The position numbers were made by a program, and so were the translations under genes. Below, piece after piece: positions 36,311 to 45,715 of a DNA stretch of 64,000 bases (positions are counted from its first letter, which is position 1; every line of letters begins with the position of its first letter). Origin of the DNA: Comamonadaceae bacterium (GTDB lineage: Bacteria > Pseudomonadota > Gammaproteobacteria > Burkholderiales > Burkholderiaceae_C); assembly GCA_947442105.1 (NCBI GenBank), contig CANEVH010000010.1, positions 18,783-82,782 on the forward strand, given 5' to 3'. Under the pieces are notes generated by a model. The model was not told the origin of the DNA and searched no databases. It saw only the letters and a program-made list of their open reading frames with translations.

Positions 36311-36664
36311 ATGCAGCTATCCGTAGACAGTCTTGAAACCGCAGCCCTGACCAAGGCGCAACTGGTAGACCTGCTGTTTGAGCAACTGGGCTTGAACAAG
36401 CGCGAATCCAAGGACATGGTCGACGCGTTTTTTGACCTCATCACCGAGCAACTGGTCGCTGGAACCGACGTCAAAATCTCCGGGTTTGGGAATTTTCAAA
36501 TCCGTACCAAGGCCCCGCGACCAGGGCGCAACCCACGCACCGGGGAGGCCATCGGTATCCAGGCCCGCCGGGTAGTGACCTTCCACGCCAGCCACAAACT
36601 CAAAGGCCAGATCCAAGGCGACAAGCTGCCAGGCACCGCCATGGAAGCCAGTGACCGCGCCTGA
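36311..36664 (+). CDS. ihfA: Integration host factor alpha subunit
   Basis: 117 residues; HU/IHF fold with LTKAQLVDLLFEQLGLNKRE, VKISGFGNFQIRTKAPRPGR, NPRTGEAIGIQARRVVTFHA. The PGRNP turn carries the DNA-intercalating proline. About 15 residues longer than E. coli IHF-alpha, at the N-terminus. Heterodimer partner (ihfB) is elsewhere. The location after pheT is conserved across proteobacteria. Confidence 0.96.
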   Translation: MQLSVDSLETAALTKAQLVDLLFEQLGLNKRESKDMVDAFFDLITEQLVAGTDVKISGFGNFQIRTKAPRPGRNPRTGEAIGIQARRVVTFHASHKLKGQIQGDKLPGTAMEASDRA

Positions 36665-36745
36665 CAGCCACGGAAAAAGCCCGCATTGCAACTTGCATCC
36701 ACTTAGAGTAGCCTCTGCACTCTTTTGTCTATCGCCTTGATTTCA

Positions 36746-37204
36746 ATGGAGAAAGTTTCCCCATCCATCCCTGCCAAGCGCTACTTCACCATCGGTGAGG
36801 TGGGGGAGTTGTGCGGCGTAAAGCCCCATGTTTTGCGCTATTGGGAGCAAGAATTCACCCAGTTGCGCCCCATGAAGCGGCGCGGGAACCGGCGCTACTA
36901 CCAGCACCACGAAGTGCTCATGATCCGGCGCATCCGCGATTTGCTGTACGACCAAGGTTTCACCATCAGCGGTGCGCGCAACAAAATCCAAGAACTCATG
37001 GAGCATGAGCGGGATAGAAAGCGCAATGGTGAGAGTTTGCTCGACGGTGTGGAAAGCCTGATTGAGCCTACCGGCGCCGAGACCGGTGCTGCCACCGAAG
37101 ATCACGTTGCGCACCCCAGCGCCATGTCTGGAAGCGCCCAGAGCTGGTCTGCCTTGCGCCATGAACTCCTGGCGATCAAGGCATTGCTTGACGGTGACGA
37201 CTAA
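36746..37204 (+). CDS. MerR-family transcriptional regulator
   Basis: 152 residues from the ATG at 36746; an in-frame TTG at 36725 adds seven unlikely residues. The N-terminal winged helix reads RYFTIGEVGELCGVKPHVLR, then YWEQEFTQLRPMKRRGNRRY, then HHEVLMIRRIRDLLYDQGFT. The C-terminal part is short and lacks metal-binding cysteines, so no metal sensing is expected. Such genes follow ihfA in most beta- and gammaproteobacteria; the target is not established. Last gene before tRNA-Pro. Confidence 0.92.
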   Translation: MEKVSPSIPAKRYFTIGEVGELCGVKPHVLRYWEQEFTQLRPMKRRGNRRYYQHHEVLMIRRIRDLLYDQGFTISGARNKIQELMEHERDRKRNGESLLDGVESLIEPTGAETGAATEDHVAHPSAMSGSAQSWSALRHELLAIKALLDGDD

Positions 37205-37221
37205 CGCAAAGGCTATAGATG

Positions 37222-37252
37222 GGGACAGTTGGGCAGCCTGGCGGGTTATAAT
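37222..37252 (+). promoter_or_regulatory. Promoter of tRNA-Pro
   Basis: A perfect -10 TATAAT (37247-37252) lies 12 bp before the mature tRNA 5' end. The -35 is weak (GGGACA at 37222-37227, spacing 19). Confidence 0.55.
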
Positions 37253-37264
37253 TTCAAGCTGATT

Positions 37265-37341
37265 CGGTGTGTGGCGCAGCCTGGTAGCGCACTTGCATGG
37301 GGTGCAAGGGGTCGAAGGTTCGAATCCTTTCACACCGACCA
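37265..37341 (+). tRNA. tRNA-Pro, anticodon GGG
   Basis: 77 nt including encoded CCA. Acceptor stem CGGTGTG / CACACCG, D-arm GCGCAGCCTGGTAGCGC, anticodon stem CTTGC / GCAAG with loop ATGGGGT (anticodon GGG, reads CCC/CCU), T-arm AAGGTTCGAATCCTT, discriminator A. Its 3' half is a usual integrase target, and a truncated integrase follows within 200 bp. Confidence 0.97.
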
Positions 37342-37351
37342 TTAGACAGTT

Positions 37352-37389
37352 AAAAAGGCCTCTGAGTAGCGATACCCAGAGGCCTTTTT
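37352..37389 (+). terminator. Terminator after tRNA-Pro
   Basis: Perfect 13-bp stem AAAAAGGCCTCTG / CAGAGGCCTTTTT with a 12-nt loop, starting 10 nt after the tRNA CCA. Symmetric A and T runs let it work in both directions. Confidence 0.9.
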
Positions 37390-37522
37390 GATTTGCAAAT
37401 CAAGGGCTTGGCCTCTAGAAACCGATAGTGGGCGCTATTGACTGCCAGCCCAAAACCGGGTAACGAACCAGTGTAAACGGGATTTATTGGCAGTTGTTCC
37501 CCGGTTCTCACTGGAGAACCCC

Positions 37523-37873
37523 ATGCTCACCGATGCCGATTGCCGAAACGCTCTATGCCCGCCGGACAAAAAACGGGCACGTCTTACCGACACCGAGGGC
37601 CTGTATCTTGAGGTAAGTCCCGCCGGATCGAAGCGGTGGTTCTGGAAAACCTATGCTGACGGCAAGGACGGGAGGCCGGCGCTGGGTAGCTACCCTGCCG
37701 TTGCCCTGAAGGCTGCACGCGCGGCACGCACTGCGGCCAAGACGCAAAAGGCGGCAGGCACCAACCCCGTACAAGCGCGCAAGGTGGCCAAGCTAAAGGC
37801 CGCTACCCGGCGCAGACCGTCTGGAAAACTTGAGCTTTGGCCCATATCTGCGGAAGACATTCATGCCGCCTAA
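37523..37873 (+). pseudogene. Truncated tyrosine-type integrase (N-terminal domain only)
   Basis: 116 residues from the ATG at 37523 (TGGAG upstream, placed within a GGTTCTC / GAGAACC hairpin). The sequence LTDADCRNALCPPDKKRARL, LTDTEGLYLEVSPAGSKRWF, WKTYADGKDGRPALGSYPAV, LKAARAARTAAK is the DUF4102 arm-binding domain of P4-type integrases. Full proteins are about 400 residues with a catalytic R-H-R-Y domain, which is missing: after about residue 95 the frame runs into unrelated text and stops. It marks the tRNA-proximal edge of the island and is presumably inactive. Confidence 0.85.
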
Positions 37874-38215
37874 CGCGCTCGCCTGCCTAGCTAAGCGCCA
37901 AAGTTCAACGGGCTACATATCGTCATCTCCCTATTCTGCACAGCGCTGGCGACCGCGCATCCACCCGTACCTGTAAGTTGCGCAAGCGCATGGGCTCGGA
38001 GCCTGGCATCTTGAATGGTGAGTGCGTAAATCTGTTTCGCAAAACGGCTACTTCTCTGGCGTAGAACTGCCGCGAGATGCCCGACAGACTAAAAAACGGG
38101 CTGTAGACTCCCAGAAACAGTGCCAGTTAGAGCAATGCAAGCCTAGATCGTCTGTTCCCATGAATCGACAACTGGCAGGCTGGGCGATGGCAAGGGCATA
38201 CAAGAAGGGATTCAC
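37874..38215 (+). other. Gap between integrase remnant and helicase
   Basis: About 340 bp. A 65-codon frame (38022-38219) overlaps the helicase start by a few bases but has no recognisable content and I do not call it. The helicase ribosome site AAGAAGGGA (38202-38210) is at the right end. The rest may be decayed integrase or island DNA. Confidence 0.5.
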
Positions 38216-41200
38216 TTGAAATCAGGTATCAGAGACAACAGGACCAGGGGCAAAGTCGCAGAATTCCTGAAAGAAAAAGCCATCAGTGGCAGCCGCCTTT
38301 CAGTCGTGTCTGCCTACTTCACCATTTATGCCTACGAAGCCCTGAGCGATCAGCTTGACGGTATCGAATCCCTCCAGTTCCTGTTTGGCGAGCCCAAATT
38401 CATTCAGACGCTAGACCCTGAGAAGACCGACAAAAAGGCTTTCAAGATTGAAGACGAGGGGTTGGAGCTTGCCAACCGTCTTCAACAAAAAGATGTAGCG
38501 CGCCGCTGCGCTGAGTGGATCGCCAGCAAGGTTGAAATCCGCTCCATCCGCGAATCCAACCTACTGCACGGCAAGCTGTATCACATTGACGACGGTCGGC
38601 GCGAACACGCCCTCATGGGCAGTTCCAACTTCACGCAGCGCGGCTTGGGGTTATCCGCCGCACCGAACATCGAGCTGAACATGGTGGTCGACAGCGACCG
38701 TGATCGCACTGACTTGAAAGCCTGGTTTGATGAATTGTGGTCAGACACCGCACAGGTCGAAGATGTCAAAGCCAAGGTGCTGGAATACCTGGCCCAGCTC
38801 TATGTAGACCATTCCCCGGAGTTCACCTACTTCAAGACCCTGTTCCACGTCTTTGAAAAGTTCCTGTCCGGCCAGCAGGAACAAGCTCAGTTCTTTGACA
38901 ACACGGCAATTACCGATACCGAAATTTGGAAAACACTTTTTGAATTTCAAAAAGATGGCGTCAAGGGTGCAGTACAAAAAATCAACACACACAACGGCTG
39001 CATCCTGGCCGACAGCGTAGGCTTGGGTAAGACCTATTCCGCGCTGGCTGTCATCAAATACTTTGAGCTGCGCAACCACCGCGTGCTGGTGCTGTGCCCC
39101 AAAAAATTGCGCGAGAACTGGACGGTTTACCTCGGTAGCAACATGACCGAACTGAACCCTTTCGTGCGGGACAAGTTCAGCTACATGGTGTTGTCCCATA
39201 CCGACCTTTCCCGTGACGCTGGCAAGGCCGGCGACGTTGACCTTGCCGCCATCAACTGGGGCAATTTCGATTTGGTAGTGATTGACGAATCGCACAACTT
39301 CCGCAACAACGTCAAAGGCAAACGCGACGAAGAAGGCAACATCATCAAGCACAGCCGTTATGAACGCCTGATGCAAGACATCATCCAGGCCGGGGTCAAA
39401 ACCAAGGTCATGCTGCTATCGGCCACGCCAGTCAACAATGACTTGAAAGACTTGCGCAACCAGCTCTATCTGGTGTCTGAAGGGCGCGATCATGCCCTGA
39501 TGCCCACTACCGGCATTGCCAGCATCAAGCACACGCTGGAAACCGCGCAAAAGACTTTTTCTGAATGGGCCAAACGCCCTGGAGATAGGGACCCCAAAGA
39601 CCTGATGGATGGGCTGCCTGCTGGCTTTTTCACTTTGCTGGACGAGTTAACCATCGCCCGCTCCCGCAAGCACATACAAAAGTACTACCGCGCCTCGATG
39701 GCGCAGATTGGCAAATTTCCCAAACGGGCTAAACCGATTTCGATGTATTCAGAAATCGACAGCAAGGGCCGTTTCCCCACCTACGATAAGTTGAACGAAG
39801 AGATTGAAAAGTACCAGCTCGCCCTCTTCAAGCCTTCCATCTATGTGCTGCCTCAATTCAAAGATCAGTACCAGGGCGAAACCAATGTGCGCAATTTCAG
39901 CCAAGAGAACCGCGAGAAGTTTTTGATCGGCATGATGAAGGTGAACTTTTTGAAGCGGCTGGAAAGCTCGGTCAAATCGTTCGCCATCACCATGGAACGC
40001 ACTGTCAACAAAATTGAAGACTTGGAAGAACGCCTGAAAAGCTACCAAAAGCTGCGTGATGGCAAAGCGCAGGACTTGCAAGCCACACTGTTCTTGATGG
40101 AGGCGGAAGAAGACGAAGAATTACGTGAAGCTTTTGAGGTGGGCACCCTCAAATATCGGCTGGAACACATGCGTGTGGACGACTGGCTGACCGACTTGGC
40201 CACCGACAAACGCCAGCTTGCCATGCTTGCCGCAAGCGCCAGTGGTGTTACGCCAGAACGTGATGCCAAGCTGACTGAACTAAAAGCCATCATTAAAGAC
40301 AAGGTCACAACGCCCACTACCAACAACCGGGGTGAGCCCAACCGCAAGATCATTGTTTTTTGCGCCTTTGCAGACACCGCCGCCTATTTGTACGAGCAAC
40401 TGGAGCCATGGGCCAGCGCCACCTTGCGCACTCACATAGCGCTGGTGTCTGGCGGTGCCCGCCCCAACCGTTCGACGTTTGGCAATGCGGAATTCAACCA
40501 AATACTGACCAACTTTGCCCCACGCGCCAAGCAGCGCGCCAAGATGTCCAGGATGCCACAGGACGGTGAGATTGACATACTGATCGCCACAGACTGCATC
40601 TCTGAGGGCCAGAACCTGCAAGACTGCGACCTGCTGGTCAACTACGACATCCACTGGAACCCGGTGCGCATCATTCAGCGCTTCGGCCGTATTGACCGTA
40701 TTGGCAGCCCTAACGACACCATTCAGCTCGTCAACTTCTGGCCAACGCCAGACCTGAACAAATACATCAACCTTAAAAATCGGGTTGAGGCGCGCATGGC
40801 GCTGGTGGACATATCTGCCACCAACGAAGACAACGTGCTGAGCAACGCAGAACTGGAAGAGCTGATTCAACAAGACCTGAAGTACCGCGACAAGCAGCTC
40901 ATGCGCCTGAAAGATGAGGTGCTGGACCTGGAAGACTTCAACGAATCTGTCGCGCTGAACGAGTTCAGCCTCGACGACTTCCGCATGGACCTGAGCAACT
41001 ATGTGGAAGCCAACCGCGCCAAATTGCAGGATGCTCCCTTTGGCCTGTATGGCGTGGTGCCCACCAGCACCCAACACGCCACGGTGAAGCCCGGCGTCAT
41101 TTACTGCCTGCGCCAGCAACACCATGCCCCAACCGGTAACACTGGAACAGATGCAAGCGCCCAAGCAGTCAACCCTCTGAGCCCTTACTTTTTGGTCTAC

Positions 41201-41539
41201 ATCCATGCCGACGGCGCCGTGCGCTACAACTTTGCAGCCCCCAAGCAAGTGCTTGAAATTTTCCGCGCCCTGTGCCAGGGCAAGACCGAACCCTATGCCG
41301 ACCTGTGCAAACTGTTTGACGAGCAAACCCGCCACGGGCAAGACATGGGCGCGTATTCCGCGCTGCTGGACAAAACCGTAGCGGCCATCGTGGCCCAGTT
41401 CACCCGGAAAAACGCCGCCAACCTGTTCACGGGCCGGGGCGGCAAACTCTTGGATGCGGCTAAGGCAGTGCAAAGCAACAACGGCTTTGAGCTCATCACC
41501 TGGCTGGTCATTCAGCCACCAACGGCAAGCACCACATGA
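38216..41539 (+). CDS. PLD-nuclease / SNF2-type helicase fusion
   Basis: 1,107 residues, TTG start at 38216 behind AAGAAGGGA. The N-terminal domain has a phospholipase-D-type HKD motif (HGKLYHIDD, about residue 118, then GSSNFTQRGLG), so one active-site half, requiring dimerisation. The helicase core follows: Walker A ADSVGLGKTYSA (about 265), DEAH-like IDESHNFRNN (about 356), SATPVNND (about 401), and motifs V-VI LIATDCISEGQNLQDCD and QRFGRIDRIGS (about 820). The C-terminal third has no motif I recognise. The stop overlaps the methyltransferase start (ATGA), so the two are made together: a restriction-type nuclease-translocase paired with a modification enzyme. The layout partly recalls DISARM (SNF2 helicase, PLD, adenine methylase) but drmA and drmB are absent. 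Confidence 0.88.
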   Translation: MKSGIRDNRTRGKVAEFLKEKAISGSRLSVVSAYFTIYAYEALSDQLDGIESLQFLFGEPKFIQTLDPEKTDKKAFKIEDEGLELANRLQQKDVARRCAEWIASKVEIRSIRESNLLHGKLYHIDDGRREHALMGSSNFTQRGLGLSAAPNIELNMVVDSDRDRTDLKAWFDELWSDTAQVEDVKAKVLEYLAQLYVDHSPEFTYFKTLFHVFEKFLSGQQEQAQFFDNTAITDTEIWKTLFEFQKDGVKGAVQKINTHNGCILADSVGLGKTYSALAVIKYFELRNHRVLVLCPKKLRENWTVYLGSNMTELNPFVRDKFSYMVLSHTDLSRDAGKAGDVDLAAINWGNFDLVVIDESHNFRNNVKGKRDEEGNIIKHSRYERLMQDIIQAGVKTKVMLLSATPVNNDLKDLRNQLYLVSEGRDHALMPTTGIASIKHTLETAQKTFSEWAKRPGDRDPKDLMDGLPAGFFTLLDELTIARSRKHIQKYYRASMAQIGKFPKRAKPISMYSEIDSKGRFPTYDKLNEEIEKYQLALFKPSIYVLPQFKDQYQGETNVRNFSQENREKFLIGMMKVNFLKRLESSVKSFAITMERTVNKIEDLEERLKSYQKLRDGKAQDLQATLFLMEAEEDEELREAFEVGTLKYRLEHMRVDDWLTDLATDKRQLAMLAASASGVTPERDAKLTELKAIIKDKVTTPTTNNRGEPNRKIIVFCAFADTAAYLYEQLEPWASATLRTHIALVSGGARPNRSTFGNAEFNQILTNFAPRAKQRAKMSRMPQDGEIDILIATDCISEGQNLQDCDLLVNYDIHWNPVRIIQRFGRIDRIGSPNDTIQLVNFWPTPDLNKYINLKNRVEARMALVDISATNEDNVLSNAELEELIQQDLKYRDKQLMRLKDEVLDLEDFNESVALNEFSLDDFRMDLSNYVEANRAKLQDAPFGLYGVVPTSTQHATVKPGVIYCLRQQHHAPTGNTGTDASAQAVNPLSPYFLVYIHADGAVRYNFAAPKQVLEIFRALCQGKTEPYADLCKLFDEQTRHGQDMGAYSALLDKTVAAIVAQFTRKNAANLFTGRGGKLLDAAKAVQSNNGFELITWLVIQPPTASTT

Positions 41540-44500
41540 GCAACCTCAAGCTACGTGCCGAACTAAACACCGCGCTACTGAACTTAGCCACCGGCGATCT
41601 GCGCACCAGCGCCACCGCTTTGCTTGGCAAACTTGGGTACGCCAGCCACAAAACACTGGACCTGCCCACCCAACCAGCCGCGTTTTCCAATGAAATTGAA
41701 AGCCTGCTGGGTGGCAGCAAGCAACTCAACCCCGCACATTCCAGCCTGGCCGATTGGCAAAGCGCGGCTTTCTTGTTTCAGCTCACCAATGACGAACTGC
41801 CCGCCCTAGCTGCTGGGCAAGCCAGCCTGCTGCTCGAAACCGGCGGCGTGCAATCCTGGCAGGTGGAAAGCTTTGTTTTCTTGGCCATCGATTTGAAACC
41901 TGGCTCTTGGTCACGCACGCGCTTGGCCGCGCTCACGCGCGAGGTCAATCGCTTGTTCCCCATGCCTGCCATCTTGCTGTTTCGCCACCCGCTCGAAGAT
42001 GGCACGCCGCTGTTGTCGGTCTCGGTCATCCACCGCCGCGCCAACAAGCGCGACGCGTCGCAAGACGTGATTGAAGGCAAAGTCTCCCTCATCAAAGACA
42101 TTGACCTGCGCGCCCCCCACGCCGCTCACCTTCGCATTCTGGAAAGCATGGCTTTGACCGAGGTGGATGCCAAGTACGTGCCCTCCAGTTTCGACAAACT
42201 CTATGACGCCTGGCTCAAAGTGCTAGACGTCAAGGCACTGAACGACCGCTTTTACAAAGACCTGGCCGAGTGGTACTACTGGGCCATCCTGGACCGTACG
42301 GGTGTGGTGTTCCCCAAAGGCCAGCCGCTGGAAAAATCAGACGATCCAACGACTAACAATCGCCCCACCGTCGCCCTTATCCGCCTGCTCACCAGGCTCA
42401 TCTTTGTCTGGTTTCTCAAGGAAAAGCATCTAGTGCCCGCCGCCCTGTTTGACGAAAAGGCGTTGGCAGGGCTGCTGAACACACCGCCCCACCAGCACGG
42501 CGCCCGAGGCAACTACTACAAAGCCATTCTGCAAAACCTGTTTTTTGCCACACTGAACACCGAAACGGCAGACGAAGACGAAGACGGCAACAAACAGCGC
42601 GTGTGGCGCGCCACTGCAGGCCCCAAGCGGATGGACAAGTACTTGATCCACACCGCCTACCGTTACAAGAGCGATTTCAAAGACCCGGACGCCGCACTGG
42701 CCCTGTTCCGCAAAGTACCGTTTTTGAACGGTGGCCTATTCGAGTGCCTGGACAAGCTGGTCACACCCGAAGACATAAACCGTGACCACGCCTTGGCTGC
42801 GCTGGTGGTGACGGAAGGCAAACAAACCGTGCTGCGCGTGGACGGCTTCTCGGAGCGGCCCGAGAACCCTATGCACATCCCCAACGAACTGTTCTTTGGC
42901 GATGGTGCTGCCGAGGTAGACCTGAACGACGTGTTCGGCACCAAAAACCGCAAGTACAAACCGCGCGGCCTGCTCAAGATATTTGACAGCTACAAGTTCA
43001 CCATCGAAGAAAACACCCCGGTAGAAGAAGAAGTGGCGCTAGACCCCGAGCTGCTAGGCAAGGTATTTGAAAACCTGCTGGCCAGCTACAACCCCGACAC
43101 CAAAACCACCGCACGCAAGAAAAGCGGCTCCTTCTACACCCCGCGTGAGGTGGTGGACTACATGGTGGACGAAGCCCTGGTTTGTTACCTGGAGCGGCCT
43201 CTAGCCCCAGCAGTGCCGGTGCGGCACCCTGCCGCCCGCTTTGTTGTGAACGGCTTGCTGGATTTGGACAACGGCCCTGGCGATTTGGCGCTGGACGCAT
43301 TTGCAGCCAATCCGGTACCAGGCGGCCACCTCGTTGGTGGGCCAGACGACCCCTTGCGCGAGCGCCTGCGCCGCCTGCTGAGCTACCGCCACACCGGCCA
43401 CGACTTCACCGCCGCGGAAACCCACACCCTTATTGCCGCCATAGAGCGCCTGCGCGTGCTAGACCCAGCCTGCGGCTCGGGTGCCTTCCCCATGGGCATG
43501 CTGCAAAAACTGGTGGCCGTGCTGCGCAAGCTAGACCCGGACAACGCGCTCTGGAAAGCCCAAAACCGCGCACCCCTGGTCGAGCAGCTGGCCAGCGCCA
43601 AAAAGCTGCGTGACCCCACCCTGCGCGACGAACACACCACGGCCGCCCTGGCCGCGCTGGACAAATTTGAGGCTGACTTTGCCGACCCTGACTATGCGGA
43701 CTACGCCCGCAAGCTCTACCTGATTGAAAAGTGCCTGTACGGCGTGGACATTCAGCCCATCGCCGTGCAGATAGCCAAGCTGCGCTTTTTTATTAGTTTG
43801 GTGGTGGAGCAAAAGTTGGGGACTGACCATCAGCGCCTGACACCGCTGCCCAACCTTGAAACCAAAATCGTCGCCGCCAACACCCTGCTGCCGATTCCGC
43901 GCGGCGGCGGTGGGCAGCAAGACCTGCTGGCCAACCCGGATGTGGCCGACAAAGAAGCCGAGCTGCGCGACGCCAACGCCAGCCACTTTGCCGCCAAGCG
44001 CTTTGCAGACAAGCGCAAACGCAAAGAAAAAATATTGCGCCTGCGTGATGAGCTGGCCAAGCTGCTCAAAGCCGAATTGACCCTCAAACCTGGCGACGCC
44101 GAGCGCATGACCGCCTGGGACCCGTTTGACCAAAACCGCCACGCCGATTTCTTTGACCCCGAGTGGATGTTTGGTTTTCGTAGCGGTTTTGACATCGTCA
44201 TTGGCAACCCGCCCTATGTCAAAGGCGCGAGCATTACCAAAGAGAAACCTGCACTCAAACCGCATTACGAGTGCTACACCGGCGATGCAGACTTGTATGT
44301 GTATTTTTACGAGCGCTCACTTCAGTTGCTCAATCCACACGGCTGCCTGAGTTTCATCACCAGCAACAAATGGTTCCGCGCCAAATACGGCACCGCCCTG
44401 CGCGAATACATGGTCACGCACACCGAACTGCGCCAGATCATCGACTTTGGCGACGAAGCCGTGTTTGACGCGCTGGCGTACCCCACCATCGTCATTGCGA

Positions 44501-45636
44501 CCAAGCGCGATAAGGCGATACCGCAGAGCGATGTGGAGAACGATGTGTCGGTGCTGAACTGGGACAGCAACAACATTAACTACCGCGTAAGCGATTTCCC
44601 CGATGTGTTTGCTGCAGAACGTTTTGGCGTGCCCCAGCGGGACCTCAAGCGTGATGGCTGGCAGTTGGAGCCACCCACTAAACGCCTATTGTTAGCCCGC
44701 ATTCGCAAAGCCGGTCAGCCGCTTGGCGAATACTGCAAGGGGCGGTTCTATCGCGGCGTGTTGACCGGGTTGAATGAGGCATTTGTCCTCACCCGCGAGC
44801 AGTGTGATGCACTGGTGGCCCAAGATCCAAAGTCTGCGGATCTCATTCACCCATTTTTACGCGGGCGGGATGTCAAGCGTTGGAATGTGGAGTCGCAAGA
44901 CTTGTGGCTGATCTTCACCCGACGTGGCATTGACATTGACAGCTACCCAGCCATCAAAGCCCATTTGCAAGCGTTTCGCAAACAGCTTGAACCCAAACCG
45001 GATGCTTGGGATGACAAGACGCAAGGGGCGTGGCCTGGCCGGAAAGCGGGGTCCTATGAGTGGTTTCACATTCAGGACAACATTGCGTATTGGGAAGAAT
45101 TCCTGCTGCCCAAGATCATCATTCCGGCAATTGCTGCAACACCCATGGCGGCGGTTGACCAGACCGGCTATTTCAGCAACAACAAAAGCACGATTTTTCT
45201 TCCGCCTTCCACGGCACTTGCCGCCGCGTGCGTGAATTCCGTAATTGCAGCATGGTTGGCGGTACAGACCTTCGCCACCAAGCAAGGCGGTTTTTTTGAC
45301 TTTGAGCCACGGTACTCAGGGCAAATTCCAATCCCAAGGGCGAGCAGAGACCAAATTACTGTTATTGAGTGCATTGTGATTGCTGTCACGGCAGGCATCA
45401 GCCGCCCCGAATACGAACGCCTCCTTAACGGCCTGGTCTACGAACTATTCTTCCCTGAAGACCTGCACGCCAGAAACATCCGCCTGTTCGACGCCTGCAC
45501 CGCAGCGGGCATTACAGGCGCCATGGACGCGCAGGCCAAAGCTGCCGAAATCTTCCACCCCCGGCACTCCATATACGGACAGTTGTTCGAGCTGCAAACG
45601 CTGGAGGTGGTGCGACTGATTGAAGGTGGTGAATGA
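41536..45636 (+). CDS. Eco57I-type N6-adenine DNA methyltransferase
   Basis: 1,366 residues. Residues 1-220 resemble no domain I can name. The methylase core carries SAM motif I LDPACGSGAFPMGM (about 641), CLYGVDIQPIAVQIAKLRFF, and catalytic motif IV IGNPPYVKGAS (about 890). SGSFYTPREVVDYMV (about 533) is typical of large type II/BREX-like methylases. A target-recognition-like region lies after about residue 1000. NPPY indicates adenine N6 methylation. It probably marks host DNA against the helicase-nuclease encoded just before. No specificity subunit (HsdS) is present, so recognition must be built in. Overlaps the helicase by ATGA and is followed 80 bp later by a Bro-N protein. Confidence 0.9.
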   Translation: MSNLKLRAELNTALLNLATGDLRTSATALLGKLGYASHKTLDLPTQPAAFSNEIESLLGGSKQLNPAHSSLADWQSAAFLFQLTNDELPALAAGQASLLLETGGVQSWQVESFVFLAIDLKPGSWSRTRLAALTREVNRLFPMPAILLFRHPLEDGTPLLSVSVIHRRANKRDASQDVIEGKVSLIKDIDLRAPHAAHLRILESMALTEVDAKYVPSSFDKLYDAWLKVLDVKALNDRFYKDLAEWYYWAILDRTGVVFPKGQPLEKSDDPTTNNRPTVALIRLLTRLIFVWFLKEKHLVPAALFDEKALAGLLNTPPHQHGARGNYYKAILQNLFFATLNTETADEDEDGNKQRVWRATAGPKRMDKYLIHTAYRYKSDFKDPDAALALFRKVPFLNGGLFECLDKLVTPEDINRDHALAALVVTEGKQTVLRVDGFSERPENPMHIPNELFFGDGAAEVDLNDVFGTKNRKYKPRGLLKIFDSYKFTIEENTPVEEEVALDPELLGKVFENLLASYNPDTKTTARKKSGSFYTPREVVDYMVDEALVCYLERPLAPAVPVRHPAARFVVNGLLDLDNGPGDLALDAFAANPVPGGHLVGGPDDPLRERLRRLLSYRHTGHDFTAAETHTLIAAIERLRVLDPACGSGAFPMGMLQKLVAVLRKLDPDNALWKAQNRAPLVEQLASAKKLRDPTLRDEHTTAALAALDKFEADFADPDYADYARKLYLIEKCLYGVDIQPIAVQIAKLRFFISLVVEQKLGTDHQRLTPLPNLETKIVAANTLLPIPRGGGGQQDLLANPDVADKEAELRDANASHFAAKRFADKRKRKEKILRLRDELAKLLKAELTLKPGDAERMTAWDPFDQNRHADFFDPEWMFGFRSGFDIVIGNPPYVKGASITKEKPALKPHYECYTGDADLYVYFYERSLQLLNPHGCLSFITSNKWFRAKYGTALREYMVTHTELRQIIDFGDEAVFDALAYPTIVIATKRDKAIPQSDVENDVSVLNWDSNNINYRVSDFPDVFAAERFGVPQRDLKRDGWQLEPPTKRLLLARIRKAGQPLGEYCKGRFYRGVLTGLNEAFVLTREQCDALVAQDPKSADLIHPFLRGRDVKRWNVESQDLWLIFTRRGIDIDSYPAIKAHLQAFRKQLEPKPDAWDDKTQGAWPGRKAGSYEWFHIQDNIAYWEEFLLPKIIIPAIAATPMAAVDQTGYFSNNKSTIFLPPSTALAAACVNSVIAAWLAVQTFATKQGGFFDFEPRYSGQIPIPRASRDQITVIECIVIAVTAGISRPEYERLLNGLVYELFFPEDLHARNIRLFDACTAAGITGAMDAQAKAAEIFHPRHSIYGQLFELQTLEVVRLIEGGE

Positions 45637-45715
45637 AATAGGCCGCTAGCCCTCTTGGACTGGGCGTGAGCTATTAAAGCCACAGTGTGTACGTCTTGAA
45701 TAAAACGGGAGCGTT

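Noticed and set aside
38022..38219. 65-codon frame just before the helicase
   Set aside because: No recognisable content or ribosome site; it contains the helicase ribosome site instead.
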